A DNA stretch of 19,431 nt from Saksenaea vasiformis B4078 (Eukaryota > Mucoromycota > Mucoromycetes > Mucorales > Saksenaeaceae): the NCBI GenBank assembly GCA_000697055.1, contig JNDT01001036.1, forward strand, positions 1-19,431. Reading direction: 5' to 3'. The position numbers were made by a program, and so were the translations under genes. The notes under the pieces are model-generated. The model was given only the letters and a program-made list of their open reading frames with translations, ran no database searches and was not told where the DNA came from. Position 1 is the first letter of the stretch. The number at the start of each line of letters is the position of its first letter. This document shows, piece after piece, positions 8,754 to 16,877 of this stretch.

Positions 8754-11394
8754 ATGCAGATTCTTTCGAAACCAGTGGATTTTCACAGAAACCAAGCCTT
8801 AATTTATTCGTCTCTGGTCTTTGCAACGATCTCATTGGTGTACAGATCGCGATGGCGAAAGAAAGATCCTGCTGCAATCACCAGGACACAACTGAAAGAA
8901 ACTACGGCTGATACATTCACGGCTCATAAGTCTCTATTTCCTACAATAAATGGCGATGAAAAAGTAGGCGTGAATAAGGAGTTTATGCGCCAACTACGAG
9001 CCATCGCCTCCATCATCTTTCCAAACTGGCGGACCAAAGAAGCCTTTCTGCTGATTCTACATTCAGCATTTCTAATACTGAGAACATGGCTAAGTGTCGT
9101 TGTTGCCAGGATAGACGGAAGAATTGTCAGAGACCTGGTAAACAGTCTTTACCAGTGCATAAATGCCTTGAACTCAGTGTTTTCTTTGATTTGATCCAGG
9201 TGAATGGCGATCGAAAGCGATTTTTACAAGGACTTGCTTACTGGTTCATCATTGCTATTCCTGCGACATATACCAACAGCATGGTAATGAGTTTATTCTC
9301 CCTTTTTTTTAATGAGCAGACGATGCTGAAAACGTGTGTACGGTAGATTCGTTATCTGCAATCAAAACTCGCCATCGGATTTCGAACCAGACTAACACGA
9401 TACGTTCACGATCTGTACTTGGACAAAGAGAAAACATTTTATAGTGCCATCAATTTAGATGGTAGGATCCAGGGTGCTGATCAGTAAGTAATCTGTCTCG
9501 CTGAATGTAGCGTGATCACTTACGTTTTTGTTTACAGGTATATCACTACAGACGTCGCTCGATTCTGTGACACACTTGCATCACTTTATTCGAACTTGGC
9601 TAAACCACTGTTGGATACTGCTATCTTTAATTACCAGTTAACGAAATCGATCGGACTACTTGGAATGGTGGGATTGGGCGTGAACTACTTCCTCACGGCT
9701 CGACTTTTACGTGCCGTCACACCGTCTTTTGGAAGACTTGCCGCGATTGAAGCTAAGTTAGAGGTTTGTCTATTTAACCCAGCATTGATAAAATCTAAAA
9801 TGGTGTAGGGTGATTTCCGCGCGGCACATACGCGACTCATTACGAACGCCGAAGAAATCGCGTTCTACAATGGCTCACAACTAGAACATTCGATATTGAA
9901 TAAGACCTATACCAGTTTGATCAAACACATCAATTCTATCTACCGAATCCGTATCAGCTACAATATGTTTGAGGACTTTTTGATAAAGTACGCATGGGGT
10001 GCCCTTGGTTTAGGACTTTGCTCCATTCCGGTATTTCTTCCTGGAATTGCCGGCCGCATGAAACCGGAAGAAGGAGAGAACGATGAAAATGCGCAGGTTG
10101 GAGCACGAACAAGAGGATTCATTACAAACAAAAGGTACGGAAAAAGAGAAAATAGAGGGATGAGTTTGGACTGAAATTTATACTCAGATTACTTGTCTCT
10201 CTTGCTGATGCGGGCGGACGAATGATGTATTCATATAAGGAACTGGCAGAACTGGCAGGTTACACATCTCGTGTGTACACCTTGCTTTCTGTTCTTCATG
10301 CACTTCATTCTCATAAATACGATGGTCCTGATGACAAACGACGGTTTGCGTTGACAAACATCGGAGGCAAGGTGAAAGTGGGCGTAAACGGTATTCAATT
10401 TGAAGATGTGCCTATTGTGACACCAGCGCCCGGAAAAGATAACGTTGGTGAACTATTGGTCAAGAACCTAAATATCCATGTACATCCTGGCGAGCATTTA
10501 CTGGTGACAGGACCCAATGGTGTGGGTAAAACAGCTATTGCACGCGTCATTGCATCTCTATGGCCCGTGTTTGGTAAGTAGAAGAAGTCATCTTCAGACG
10601 TACTTACGCGCACATGAACTAGAGGGAACGCTGTCACGACCGAGCAACCAAGACATTTTCTATATACCTCAACGTCCTTACCTGAGCTTGGGATCTCTGA
10701 GAGACCAGTACGTAGGAGAAATACCGAAGAAAGTGTTTGATCTGATGTGTTATGTGCAACCTGTGTCTAGGATCATCTATCCACATACGCGTGAGGAGAT
10801 GGTGAAGAATGGTCGCACAGATGAGGAATTGCTTGATATCCTCAAGGTTGTTCATCTGGCGTATATCCCTGATCGAGAAGGTGGTTGGGAAACTGAAAAG
10901 GAATGGAAGGATGTTTTCTCAGGAGGAGAAAAACAAAGAGTAAGGAACTTAAATTGATGAGGATTCAAACTAATGAACATAAAATTGGTACAGATCAACA
11001 TGGCCAGATTATTCTACCATCACCCGAAGTTTGCTGTTCTGGATGAATGTACCAGTGCTGTCTCTACTGACGTAGAGGGTCTGATGTACGCTCACGCCAA
11101 ATCCATGGGTATCAGTAAGTTTGTCTTCCACAGGTAGAAAGTACATCTTTTACTTAAACACAACTGTTAGCATTGTTGACTATTTCCCACCGACCAGCTC
11201 TATTTAAATATCATCAGCACCTTCTACAATTGACAGGCAATGACGGCGAATGGGAAATGAAGACAATCGGCATGCAAGAACAAAAGCTGTCGTTCGATAA
11301 GGAGATGCAGACACTGAAGGCTAAACTAGAAGAAGTTGAACCACTGAAAGTCCGCCTTGCAGCTATCGAAAAAGAACTGTCCTTAAATCACTGA
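8754..11394 (+). CDS. Peroxisomal half ABC transporter of subfamily D (PXA/ABCD type)
   Basis: Ten exons (8754-9137, 9200-9283, 9347-9483, 9538-9763, 9809-10134, 10188-10573, 10623-10707, 10771-10939, 10994-11114, 11171-11394) give 713 residues, the usual ABCD length. The family imports very-long-chain acyl-CoA or fatty acids into peroxisomes as a dimer of half transporters. The membrane half shows '[14 protein letters not shown]', '[11 protein letters not shown]' and the ABCD loop '[14 protein letters not shown]' (about residues 290-302). The ATPase half shows Walker A 'GPNGVGKT' (about 494), Q-loop region '[17 protein letters not shown]', signature 'FSGGEKQR' (about 591), Walker B '[12 protein letters not shown]' and H-loop 'TISHR'. 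The signature begins with Phe where Leu is usual. A charged C-terminal coiled coil ends the protein. The start is set at 8754 because the N-terminus there ('[10 protein letters not shown]') leads straight into the first hydrophobic segment. PXA1 or PXA2 assignment is left open. Confidence 0.95.
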
Positions 11395-11798
11395 AAGCCA
11401 CACCTATTCTCATGAACCCATCCATTCCTTTTGTACCATCTTCCTACTATGATCATGCCACTTCCACTCCGTTATCCTTCTTTTTTTTTTCCTTTTATTG
11501 TGGAGAAATTTTCTTGAAGCTTCTGCAGGTCATCCTGTATCATAACCGTTACCTGTAGTTTATGTAGAATATTGCATAGATAACAAAGCGTTGAATTTTC
11601 TCTCTCTCTCCTTGACAATGTCACTAAAAAAAAAAAGAAAAGACATCATCTTATCCCGTTGAAGCGCGTTATCCTACAAAAGCCGAAGTTTCACTTTTTG
11701 CAGCGTCCACTCTGATTCCGTCGCCAATAAGAAGCGCAGGAATTTGTCTGATTGAAGCGACCCGGACAAATGGAGCGTACCTTTTTTCTTCCTATACC
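11395..11798. other. Intergenic stretch between ABCD transporter and COG8
   Basis: About 400 bases with no gene. It contains T runs (11481-11490), a CT repeat (11600-11609) and an A tract (11625-11636). An 87-codon minus-strand frame (11674-11937) overlaps the COG8 start and shows no domain, so it is not called. The 3' end of the transporter mRNA and the COG8 promoter must lie here; no clear poly(A) signal or TATA box was found. Confidence 0.45.
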
Positions 11799-14201
11799 AT
11801 GTCCGCTGTATCGACACCAGCTTCAACAACAACAACTGCGGCAACCCCCATCGATGGGAACGACGAATTATTAAACCTTTTAACCGAAAGTTGGGATGAA
11901 CAACAACGCCATGCCATCCGAAACTCACCATGGACACGCGACTACCTTACGCGACTAACGTCGCTGCCGTTGGAGCAACTCATCCGAGAACCGATAGACT
12001 TACGAAATGAGCAAATTAAAATGCAACGTGATGCACAGCAGTTGGCATTTCGTGATTACCCAGCATTTATTCATGCCCAAACCTGTCGCCAGCAAGTGGA
12101 TGAGACGCTAGACGGTCTTAGTGGCCATCTTGACCAATTCATCAACGCTACGCCTTCGCTCCAGGAAGCATGCGAGTTATTTGAGAGTCAAGCAAGAAGC
12201 ATCGCAGAAGAGCGAAATAAGATTACCCGGGTTCTGGAGCACCAGAATGTTCTGGTCGACCTTTTGGAAATACCACAGTTGATGGAAACCTGTGTCTGGA
12301 ATGGTTATTATGCCGAGGCAATGGATCTTGCATCACACGTTCGACTATTGCTGATGCGATACCCTTTACCCGTCATACGCAGCATACAGAAACAAGTCCA
12401 GGCATCGTCGGATCTCATGCTCACACAGCTGATTTCGCATCTACGACGACCAATTAAACTGGCAGCTACAATGAGCGTTGTGGGTTATCTGCGTCGGATG
12501 GACGTCTTTGCATCGGAGGATGAGCTGCAGATACTTTTTCTACGATGTCGGCATGACTTTTTAGAGCAACGTATTGAACGTATACGATCAGAATACAAGG
12601 AAGGTGCCGATTTCTTGAAGCGATATATCGATGTGATGCGCGAACAGATGCTTGAAATGGCCACGCAGTATATATCCGTATTTTCGAATGAAGACCAGCA
12701 ACCAATGTTACTTCTATCTGACTACATGGTCTACCTAATCACAGAGATGCGATTATCGCTGACACATCATCTAAATCAAATTAAAGACACATCAACATTG
12801 GCTTCGTTGCTTACCCAACTTCAGTACTGCGGCATGTCACTAAGCCGAATTGGACTTGACTTCCGCCATTTATTTGTCCACGCGTTCGAAGAAACGTTGC
12901 GACCATATATTCTGCACTGGATTGACGAAGCTACATCCGATCTCGTGAAAACGTTAGCAGACAAATCGACGCCATGGATGTCGGCAAGTAAACTCAATAT
13001 CCAAGCACAAGAAGAAAATACCAAGCGACAAGCACACCAACCTCCCATGCTACTTGTGGATTACCTCCCTCTGGCGGTTTTTACGAACAACATCCTTTCC
13101 GCTTTCAACGCGTTACGTGTGTTACCTGCAATCAGTTTAGCTGCACCTATTCAAAATCATCTTGATGCCTGTTTCTTGGAAATTGGAAATGCTCTAAAGC
13201 AGCACGGACAACATCAGGAAGATTCCGAAAAGGAGACGGCTACCTTCTCATCCTTTCTTTCCGCCTATGTCCGATGCTGCATTCCTTTTCTAAGAGGATG
13301 TTTAAGAGATGGGATCTATGCTAGCTTACCCAACAACGACGATATAGACATTACTGAAGACTTGGAAAAACTCTTGCAGGATTATTTACCAGTCATCAAC
13401 AAAGTGACAATCACAGCAAGCGAATCACGGGATACACAAGAGGAAGACGATGAAGGAGTAAAGCATAAGAAGGGACCTGAAAATGAGACAAAGAAGAAGG
13501 AAGAAGAAGAAGGAGGAGGAGGAGGAAGAAGAGGAGGAAGAGGAAAGCAGGAGAAGGAGAAGCATAAAGAAAAGTCACTGATGAAAGAAGAAAAAGGTAC
13601 AACACAACCCGAAGAAAAAGAAGAAGAAGAACGCGGAGAAAAGAACACACAGTCTGAAGAGCAGGATGCGGAGCAACGTGAAGAAGAGAATGTAGAAGAA
13701 GACGATGATGAAAAACCTGTACAAAAAGAAGACGAGAATGGAGAAAGGGACACAGCACGATCTGTAGAAAATGAAGAAGATCAAGGAAACAGGAATGCAG
13801 AAAACCTCGGCGAAAAGGAAGAAGTCTATGTAACAGAGAATACAAAGCAGCCTGAAGAAAAAGATGCAGAGAGATCCAAAGAGCATGAAGACAAGATTGT
13901 AAAACAACCTCAAGGAGAAGAACGAGAAGAGAAAGCTGTAGAGGACTCTGAAGAGAAAACTCAAGAAGATGCCATAGAGAAGCCTGTGGAAGAACCTAAA
14001 GAGAAAGCTCAAGGAAACACCGTAAAAATCTCTGAAGAGGAAAAGTTTGGAGAAGTTCAAGAGAGACTAGTCGAACAATCTGAATCAAAACAAGTGAAGG
14101 AAGCGGAGGAAAGCGGCCATAAAGACCAAAAAGAAGGATCACAACAAAAGCGATCTGAAAAACAGCAGAGGAAGAAGCATAAAAAGCATCAGAAACGATA
14201 G
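11799..14201 (+). CDS. COG8: Conserved oligomeric Golgi complex subunit 8 (Dor1 family) with long Glu/Lys-rich tail
   Basis: A single exon of 800 codons. COG8 is part of the COG tethering complex, which captures vesicles that recycle within the Golgi. The Dor1-family region runs from about residue 35 to 500, starting 'SPWTRDYLTRLTSLPLEQLI'. It includes 'EACELFESQARSIAEERNKI' and 'QHQNVL'-like text ('LEHQNVLVDLLEIPQLMETC'), all typical of COG8. It is predicted helical and soluble, on the cytosolic face of the Golgi. From about residue 541 (base 13420 on) the protein turns into roughly 260 residues dominated by Glu, Lys, Gln and Asp. It has loose 'EEK..EEP.EK'-like units and ends in the basic stretch 'RKKHKKHQKR'. 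The matching DNA is a purine-rich strand. COG8 proteins normally end soon after the folded part, so the tail looks like an added, probably disordered, extension. The frame is continuous with no break where the tail begins. Confidence 0.9.
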   Translation: MSAVSTPASTTTTAATPIDGNDELLNLLTESWDEQQRHAIRNSPWTRDYLTRLTSLPLEQLIREPIDLRNEQIKMQRDAQQLAFRDYPAFIHAQTCRQQVDETLDGLSGHLDQFINATPSLQEACELFESQARSIAEERNKITRVLEHQNVLVDLLEIPQLMETCVWNGYYAEAMDLASHVRLLLMRYPLPVIRSIQKQVQASSDLMLTQLISHLRRPIKLAATMSVVGYLRRMDVFASEDELQILFLRCRHDFLEQRIERIRSEYKEGADFLKRYIDVMREQMLEMATQYISVFSNEDQQPMLLLSDYMVYLITEMRLSLTHHLNQIKDTSTLASLLTQLQYCGMSLSRIGLDFRHLFVHAFEETLRPYILHWIDEATSDLVKTLADKSTPWMSASKLNIQAQEENTKRQAHQPPMLLVDYLPLAVFTNNILSAFNALRVLPAISLAAPIQNHLDACFLEIGNALKQHGQHQEDSEKETATFSSFLSAYVRCCIPFLRGCLRDGIYASLPNNDDIDITEDLEKLLQDYLPVINKVTITASESRDTQEEDDEGVKHKKGPENETKKKEEEEGGGGGRRGGRGKQEKEKHKEKSLMKEEKGTTQPEEKEEEERGEKNTQSEEQDAEQREEENVEEDDDEKPVQKEDENGERDTARSVENEEDQGNRNAENLGEKEEVYVTENTKQPEEKDAERSKEHEDKIVKQPQGEEREEKAVEDSEEKTQEDAIEKPVEEPKEKAQGNTVKISEEEKFGEVQERLVEQSESKQVKEAEESGHKDQKEGSQQKRSEKQQRKKHKKHQKR

Positions 14202-14222
14202 CCATTGATTTTATGCACGTAG

Positions 14223-14228
14223 AATAAA
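14223..14228 (+). terminator. Possible poly(A) signal of COG8
   Basis: AATAAA lies 22 bases after the COG8 stop codon. The position is a little close to the stop but acceptable for a fungal gene. The call rests on the hexamer alone. Confidence 0.35.
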
Positions 14229-14396
14229 AAGTTACTAGGGTGCTTACTACCTGTTGTATACATCTCCCTTTTGAGGTACATGATCTGTGCGTATCATTCG
14301 TCGATTGATAAAGTGCACTCCGCTTACCTTTTTCGGACAGGACGCTTTTTCTTTTTTTTTTAAGGTGTGTCCCTTCTCAAACCCCCGACCTTTTTT

Positions 14397-14430
14397 CTTT
14401 CCCCCCCCCCTTCCCCTTCCCCTTCCTTTT
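14397..14430 (+). promoter_or_regulatory. Pyrimidine tract with C10 run just before the ZIP transporter start
   Basis: A run of ten C (14401-14410) followed by repeated CCCCTT units lies directly against the start codon of the ZIP gene. CT-rich leaders are common before highly expressed fungal genes. The pure C run is unusual in this AT-rich intergenic DNA and could vary in length by slippage. Confidence 0.35.
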
Positions 14431-14431
14431 G

Positions 14432-15517
14432 ATGCTTGATCCTTTTGTATGGTTACTGCTCTTGTCACTTACGCTTCTCGTTGGTGCATTTCTGTTTGGT
14501 AGCATTCCTCTGGCTACCAAGCTTTCGGAATTCAAATTACGTTGTCTAACTGCGATGGGCATTGGTTTGCTCATCGGCACTGCTCTGGTCGTTATCATCC
14601 CTGAAGGAGTTGAAACATTGTATAATAGTATTGACATTTCCCCAGCGATGATGATTCCTACCAGCAATTTCACTCCCACCACCACTACAACAACAACGAC
14701 AAGCATGGCAGGACCCAGCTGGATAGAACATGATAGTCCCTTACGTCGGCGACAGGAACCAGCAACAACAATAACAACAATTCCAACGCCATTGCAAGAG
14801 AGACAAGTACCAGAAGAAGAAAGAACTACGAAGGACGAACATGATGAACAAGTGTCCTTGCATGGTGCAATAGGCATGGCACTGCTCCTTGGGTTTGCAG
14901 CCATGTTTGTGGTAGACCAGGTCAGCTCGATGCACGTCCACGCGCCCCCGTCGAAAACAACTGTAGCAGAGTACAACGAACTTGAGCCGATAGATGAAGA
15001 GGAAGAGAACGTTCGTGCTCCAGCCTCGCCACCCGCTTCGCCGTTACAATCGCAACGATCGATCACGCCTACGGTTGGTTTGGTAGTCCATGCAGCCGCA
15101 GACGGCATTGCGTTGGGTGCTTCCGCATCACATCCACAATTATCGATGGTTGTTTTTTTGGCTATCATGCTGCATAAGGGACCTTCTGCGTTTGCTTTGA
15201 CAACAGTGCTGCTAGCAAGTGGTGTTTCTCGGGTGAAAGTGCGAAAACATTTGATGTTGTTTTCTATGGCGGCGCCTCTGGGGGCCATACTGACATATCT
15301 CGTATTGTACTCAACATCAACTACTTCTTCATCCAATTTGGAGTACTGGACTGGCATTTTGCTTATCTTTTCCGGTGGCACATTTCTTTACGTGGCAATG
15401 CATGCGCTACAGGAGACTCAGCCCAAACAAGGTGGCAAACTCGATACAACTCAGGTCGGATGTATTTTACTCGGCATGTTTTTGCCCGTATTACTGAATG
15501 TAAAACATTCTCATTAA
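14432..15517 (+). CDS. ZIP family metal transporter (ZIP9/SLC39A9 and yeast Atx2 type)
   Basis: A single exon of 361 residues starting at ATG 14432; the TTG just before it is not a start. The N-terminus ('LSLTLLVGAFLFGSIPLATK') and 'GIGLLIGTALVVIIPEGVETLY' match the ZIP9 branch closely. The metal-binding membrane helices are clear: 'VVHAAADGIALGASAS' (H-x3-D, about residue 220) and 'IMLHKGPSAFAL' (HK-x-P, about 247). 'FSGGTFLYVA' near the C-terminus is also typical, and the protein ends in 'KHSH'. Relatives sit in the Golgi and other membranes and move Zn2+ or Mn2+ into the cytosol. Two variable loops are low-complexity: a Thr-rich stretch plus an Arg/Gln/Glu-rich part (about residues 75-140), and an acidic-to-Pro/Ser-rich loop (about 183-212). 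Which metal it carries cannot be read from the sequence. Confidence 0.92.
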   Translation: MLDPFVWLLLLSLTLLVGAFLFGSIPLATKLSEFKLRCLTAMGIGLLIGTALVVIIPEGVETLYNSIDISPAMMIPTSNFTPTTTTTTTTSMAGPSWIEHDSPLRRRQEPATTITTIPTPLQERQVPEEERTTKDEHDEQVSLHGAIGMALLLGFAAMFVVDQVSSMHVHAPPSKTTVAEYNELEPIDEEEENVRAPASPPASPLQSQRSITPTVGLVVHAAADGIALGASASHPQLSMVVFLAIMLHKGPSAFALTTVLLASGVSRVKVRKHLMLFSMAAPLGAILTYLVLYSTSTTSSSNLEYWTGILLIFSGGTFLYVAMHALQETQPKQGGKLDTTQVGCILLGMFLPVLLNVKHSH

Positions 15518-15679
15518 TTAAAAAAGAACCCAAAAAAAAAAACCAACCAACATGTATATATCTTTTTGTACAGAAAGAAGGTTGAAGGGGGAAAAAAAAA
15601 AAAAAGAAAAAAAGAAAAAAAAAAACGAAGAAAAGAGAAGAAAAAAGAACTGTATACTTTCTTTCTTTTTTTTTCCAAA
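15518..15679. other. A-rich low-complexity spacer between convergent genes
   Basis: The 3' ends of the ZIP gene (plus) and the CMP kinase gene (minus) face each other across 162 bases. Most of it is A with scattered G: A runs at 15533-15541, 15593-15604 and 15617-15625. On the minus strand this reads as T-rich sequence after the kinase stop. It probably holds the 3' ends of both transcripts. No AATAAA is present on the plus strand. Confidence 0.5.
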
Positions 15680-16538
15680 CTATTTTCTTAATAGAAAATC
15701 ATTGACCCGATCATAGACCATTGTTTCAATTGCTTTGACTTGTTCATCAATCGTACAGTGACTTGTGTCTAGTTCTTGTGCATCTTCCGCTTTCTTTAGA
15801 GGGGATGTTTTACGTGTCCGATCAGCTTCATCGCGTGCTTCTAAATCTCGTGCAATCTCTTCAACGGAATCTTTGGCACCTTTTTGTTGAAGTTCTGCAA
15901 ACCGTCTTTGTGCTCGTACCATAGGATCAGCTACAATAAAGATCTTGAGTTCTGCATCGGGTAAGATCACAGTGCCGATATCTCGACCGTCCATCACCAC
16001 ACCACGAACGTGTGACGATTTCCATTCGAATCCTGGCCAAGCTCCACCATCCACCTCGCCTTTGGCCATCGCCCGCTGTTGGAGAGCTAATGTTTGACGT
16101 ACCAAAGGGTTTGAGGCGACGGGATTGATGCTACGGACAATAGCTGAGGTTCGAATGGCGTCACTCACATCACGTCCATCCAACTCCACCTTGCCGAGCG
16201 CTGGAAAACGTATACGTGCGTTGGATGCTAATTGGCTGACTGTTTCTTTGGTTGCAGGATCATGGGTATTCAAACCATGCTCCAAGCACTTCAGCGTAAC
16301 CTAAAAAAGGAAAGCGAATCCAGCATTTCACTTTATTTTTTTTAATTTCCTAAGGAGCTTCCTTACCGCTCGGTACATGGCACCTGAATCAATGTAGCCA
16401 AAACCAAGCTTCTGAGCAAGCCGTTTTGCAGTCGTGCCTAATTAAAACAAGTTAAATCATGCCATTTTGCTTGTTGTCATTCTAACTTTTTCCCGAGGCA
16501 GCAGGCCCATCAATGGCAATGCGGAATAGACGTGACAT
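15680..16538 (-). CDS. cmk: Bacterial-type cytidylate (CMP/dCMP) kinase
   Basis: Exons on the minus strand are 16538-16487, 16437-16367 and 16300-15680, giving 247 residues. It phosphorylates CMP or dCMP with ATP. After splicing the P-loop reads 'FRIAIDGPAASGKSTTAKRL' (residues 5-24). The first intron falls inside the Ser codon of GKS. Next comes 'GYIDSGAMYRAVT', the CMP-binding Ser/Tyr/Arg segment, then 'ISxxIRT'-like 'DVSDAIRTSAI', 'VVMDGRDIGTVILPDAELKI' and the lid/C-terminal marks 'RDEADRTRKTSPLKKAEDAQ' and 'DTSHCTIDEQV'. All of this belongs to the bacterial Cmk family (about 225 residues), not to the UMP/CMP kinase (Ura6 type) that fungi use as standard. There is no clear mitochondrial targeting peptide. 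The two introns show it is a nuclear fungal gene and not contamination. It probably descends from an old transfer, from bacteria or an organelle. Confidence 0.93.
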
Positions 16539-16561
16539 GGAGACTCGGAAAGAAAAAGGGC

Positions 16562-16586
16562 TATTATTATTATTATTATTATTATT
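16562..16586. repeat. (ATT)n microsatellite
   Basis: A perfect 25-base run of TAT/ATT units, 24 bases upstream of the CMP kinase start codon, so most likely in its 5' leader or promoter. Such runs often change in length between strains. Confidence 0.85.
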
Positions 16587-16602
16587 CCAAGGGCGGGGAT
16601 TC

Positions 16603-16622
16603 ACCCAACTCTTTGGTTGGGT
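16603..16622. repeat. Short hairpin upstream of the CMP kinase
   Basis: ACCCAAC (16603-16609) and GTTGGGT (16616-16622) form a perfect 7-bp stem with a 6-base loop. It may sit in the leader of the kinase mRNA. Its function is unknown and it could be chance. Confidence 0.4.
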
Positions 16623-16661
16623 TTCTATACGGAGGGTCAAATTAATGTTTAGCCGTTATTG

Positions 16662-16666
16662 ATTGG
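16662..16666 (-). promoter_or_regulatory. CCAAT box for the CMP kinase gene
   Basis: ATTGG on the plus strand reads CCAAT towards the kinase gene, 124 bases before its ATG. This is a normal distance for a HAP-complex site in fungi. It is a short motif, so the support is moderate. Confidence 0.4.
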
Positions 16667-16877
16667 AAGATCGCCAGGGACCACATTGGGAGTAAAAAAA
16701 AAGTCGTTTGTACATAGGCTTCTTCTTTTTTTTCTTTTTGTTTTATTTTATTTTATTTTTTTCATATATCGTACAAGAAGAAACCTCATCCAACTCAGAA
16801 GCGATAGATGACATGTCATCGTTTTTGTACTTTAGTTCTTTTGTTTGTTCTTCAACTTCTTTTCCTACAGAACATGT

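Larger units (their letters stand above)
16539..16877. other. Promoter-side spacer of the CMP kinase: microsatellite, hairpin and T-rich stretch
   Basis: No gene. From left to right it holds an ATT microsatellite, a 7-bp hairpin, an inverted CCAAT box and a long T-rich part (16722-16762) with TTTTA repeats. The spacer separates the kinase start from the 3' end of the UBR7 gene. Both genes run on the minus strand. Confidence 0.5.

Noticed and set aside
13382..14060. Three long minus-strand frames over the COG8 tail
   Set aside because: They are products of the purine-rich strand read backwards (Ser, Phe and Leu runs). The plus frame is continuous with COG8.
14377..15381. 334-codon minus-strand frame across the ZIP transporter
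   Set aside because: It is a mirror of the ZIP coding frame. The plus strand has clear membrane helices and metal motifs, while the minus product is Ser/Val-rich with no recognisable domain.
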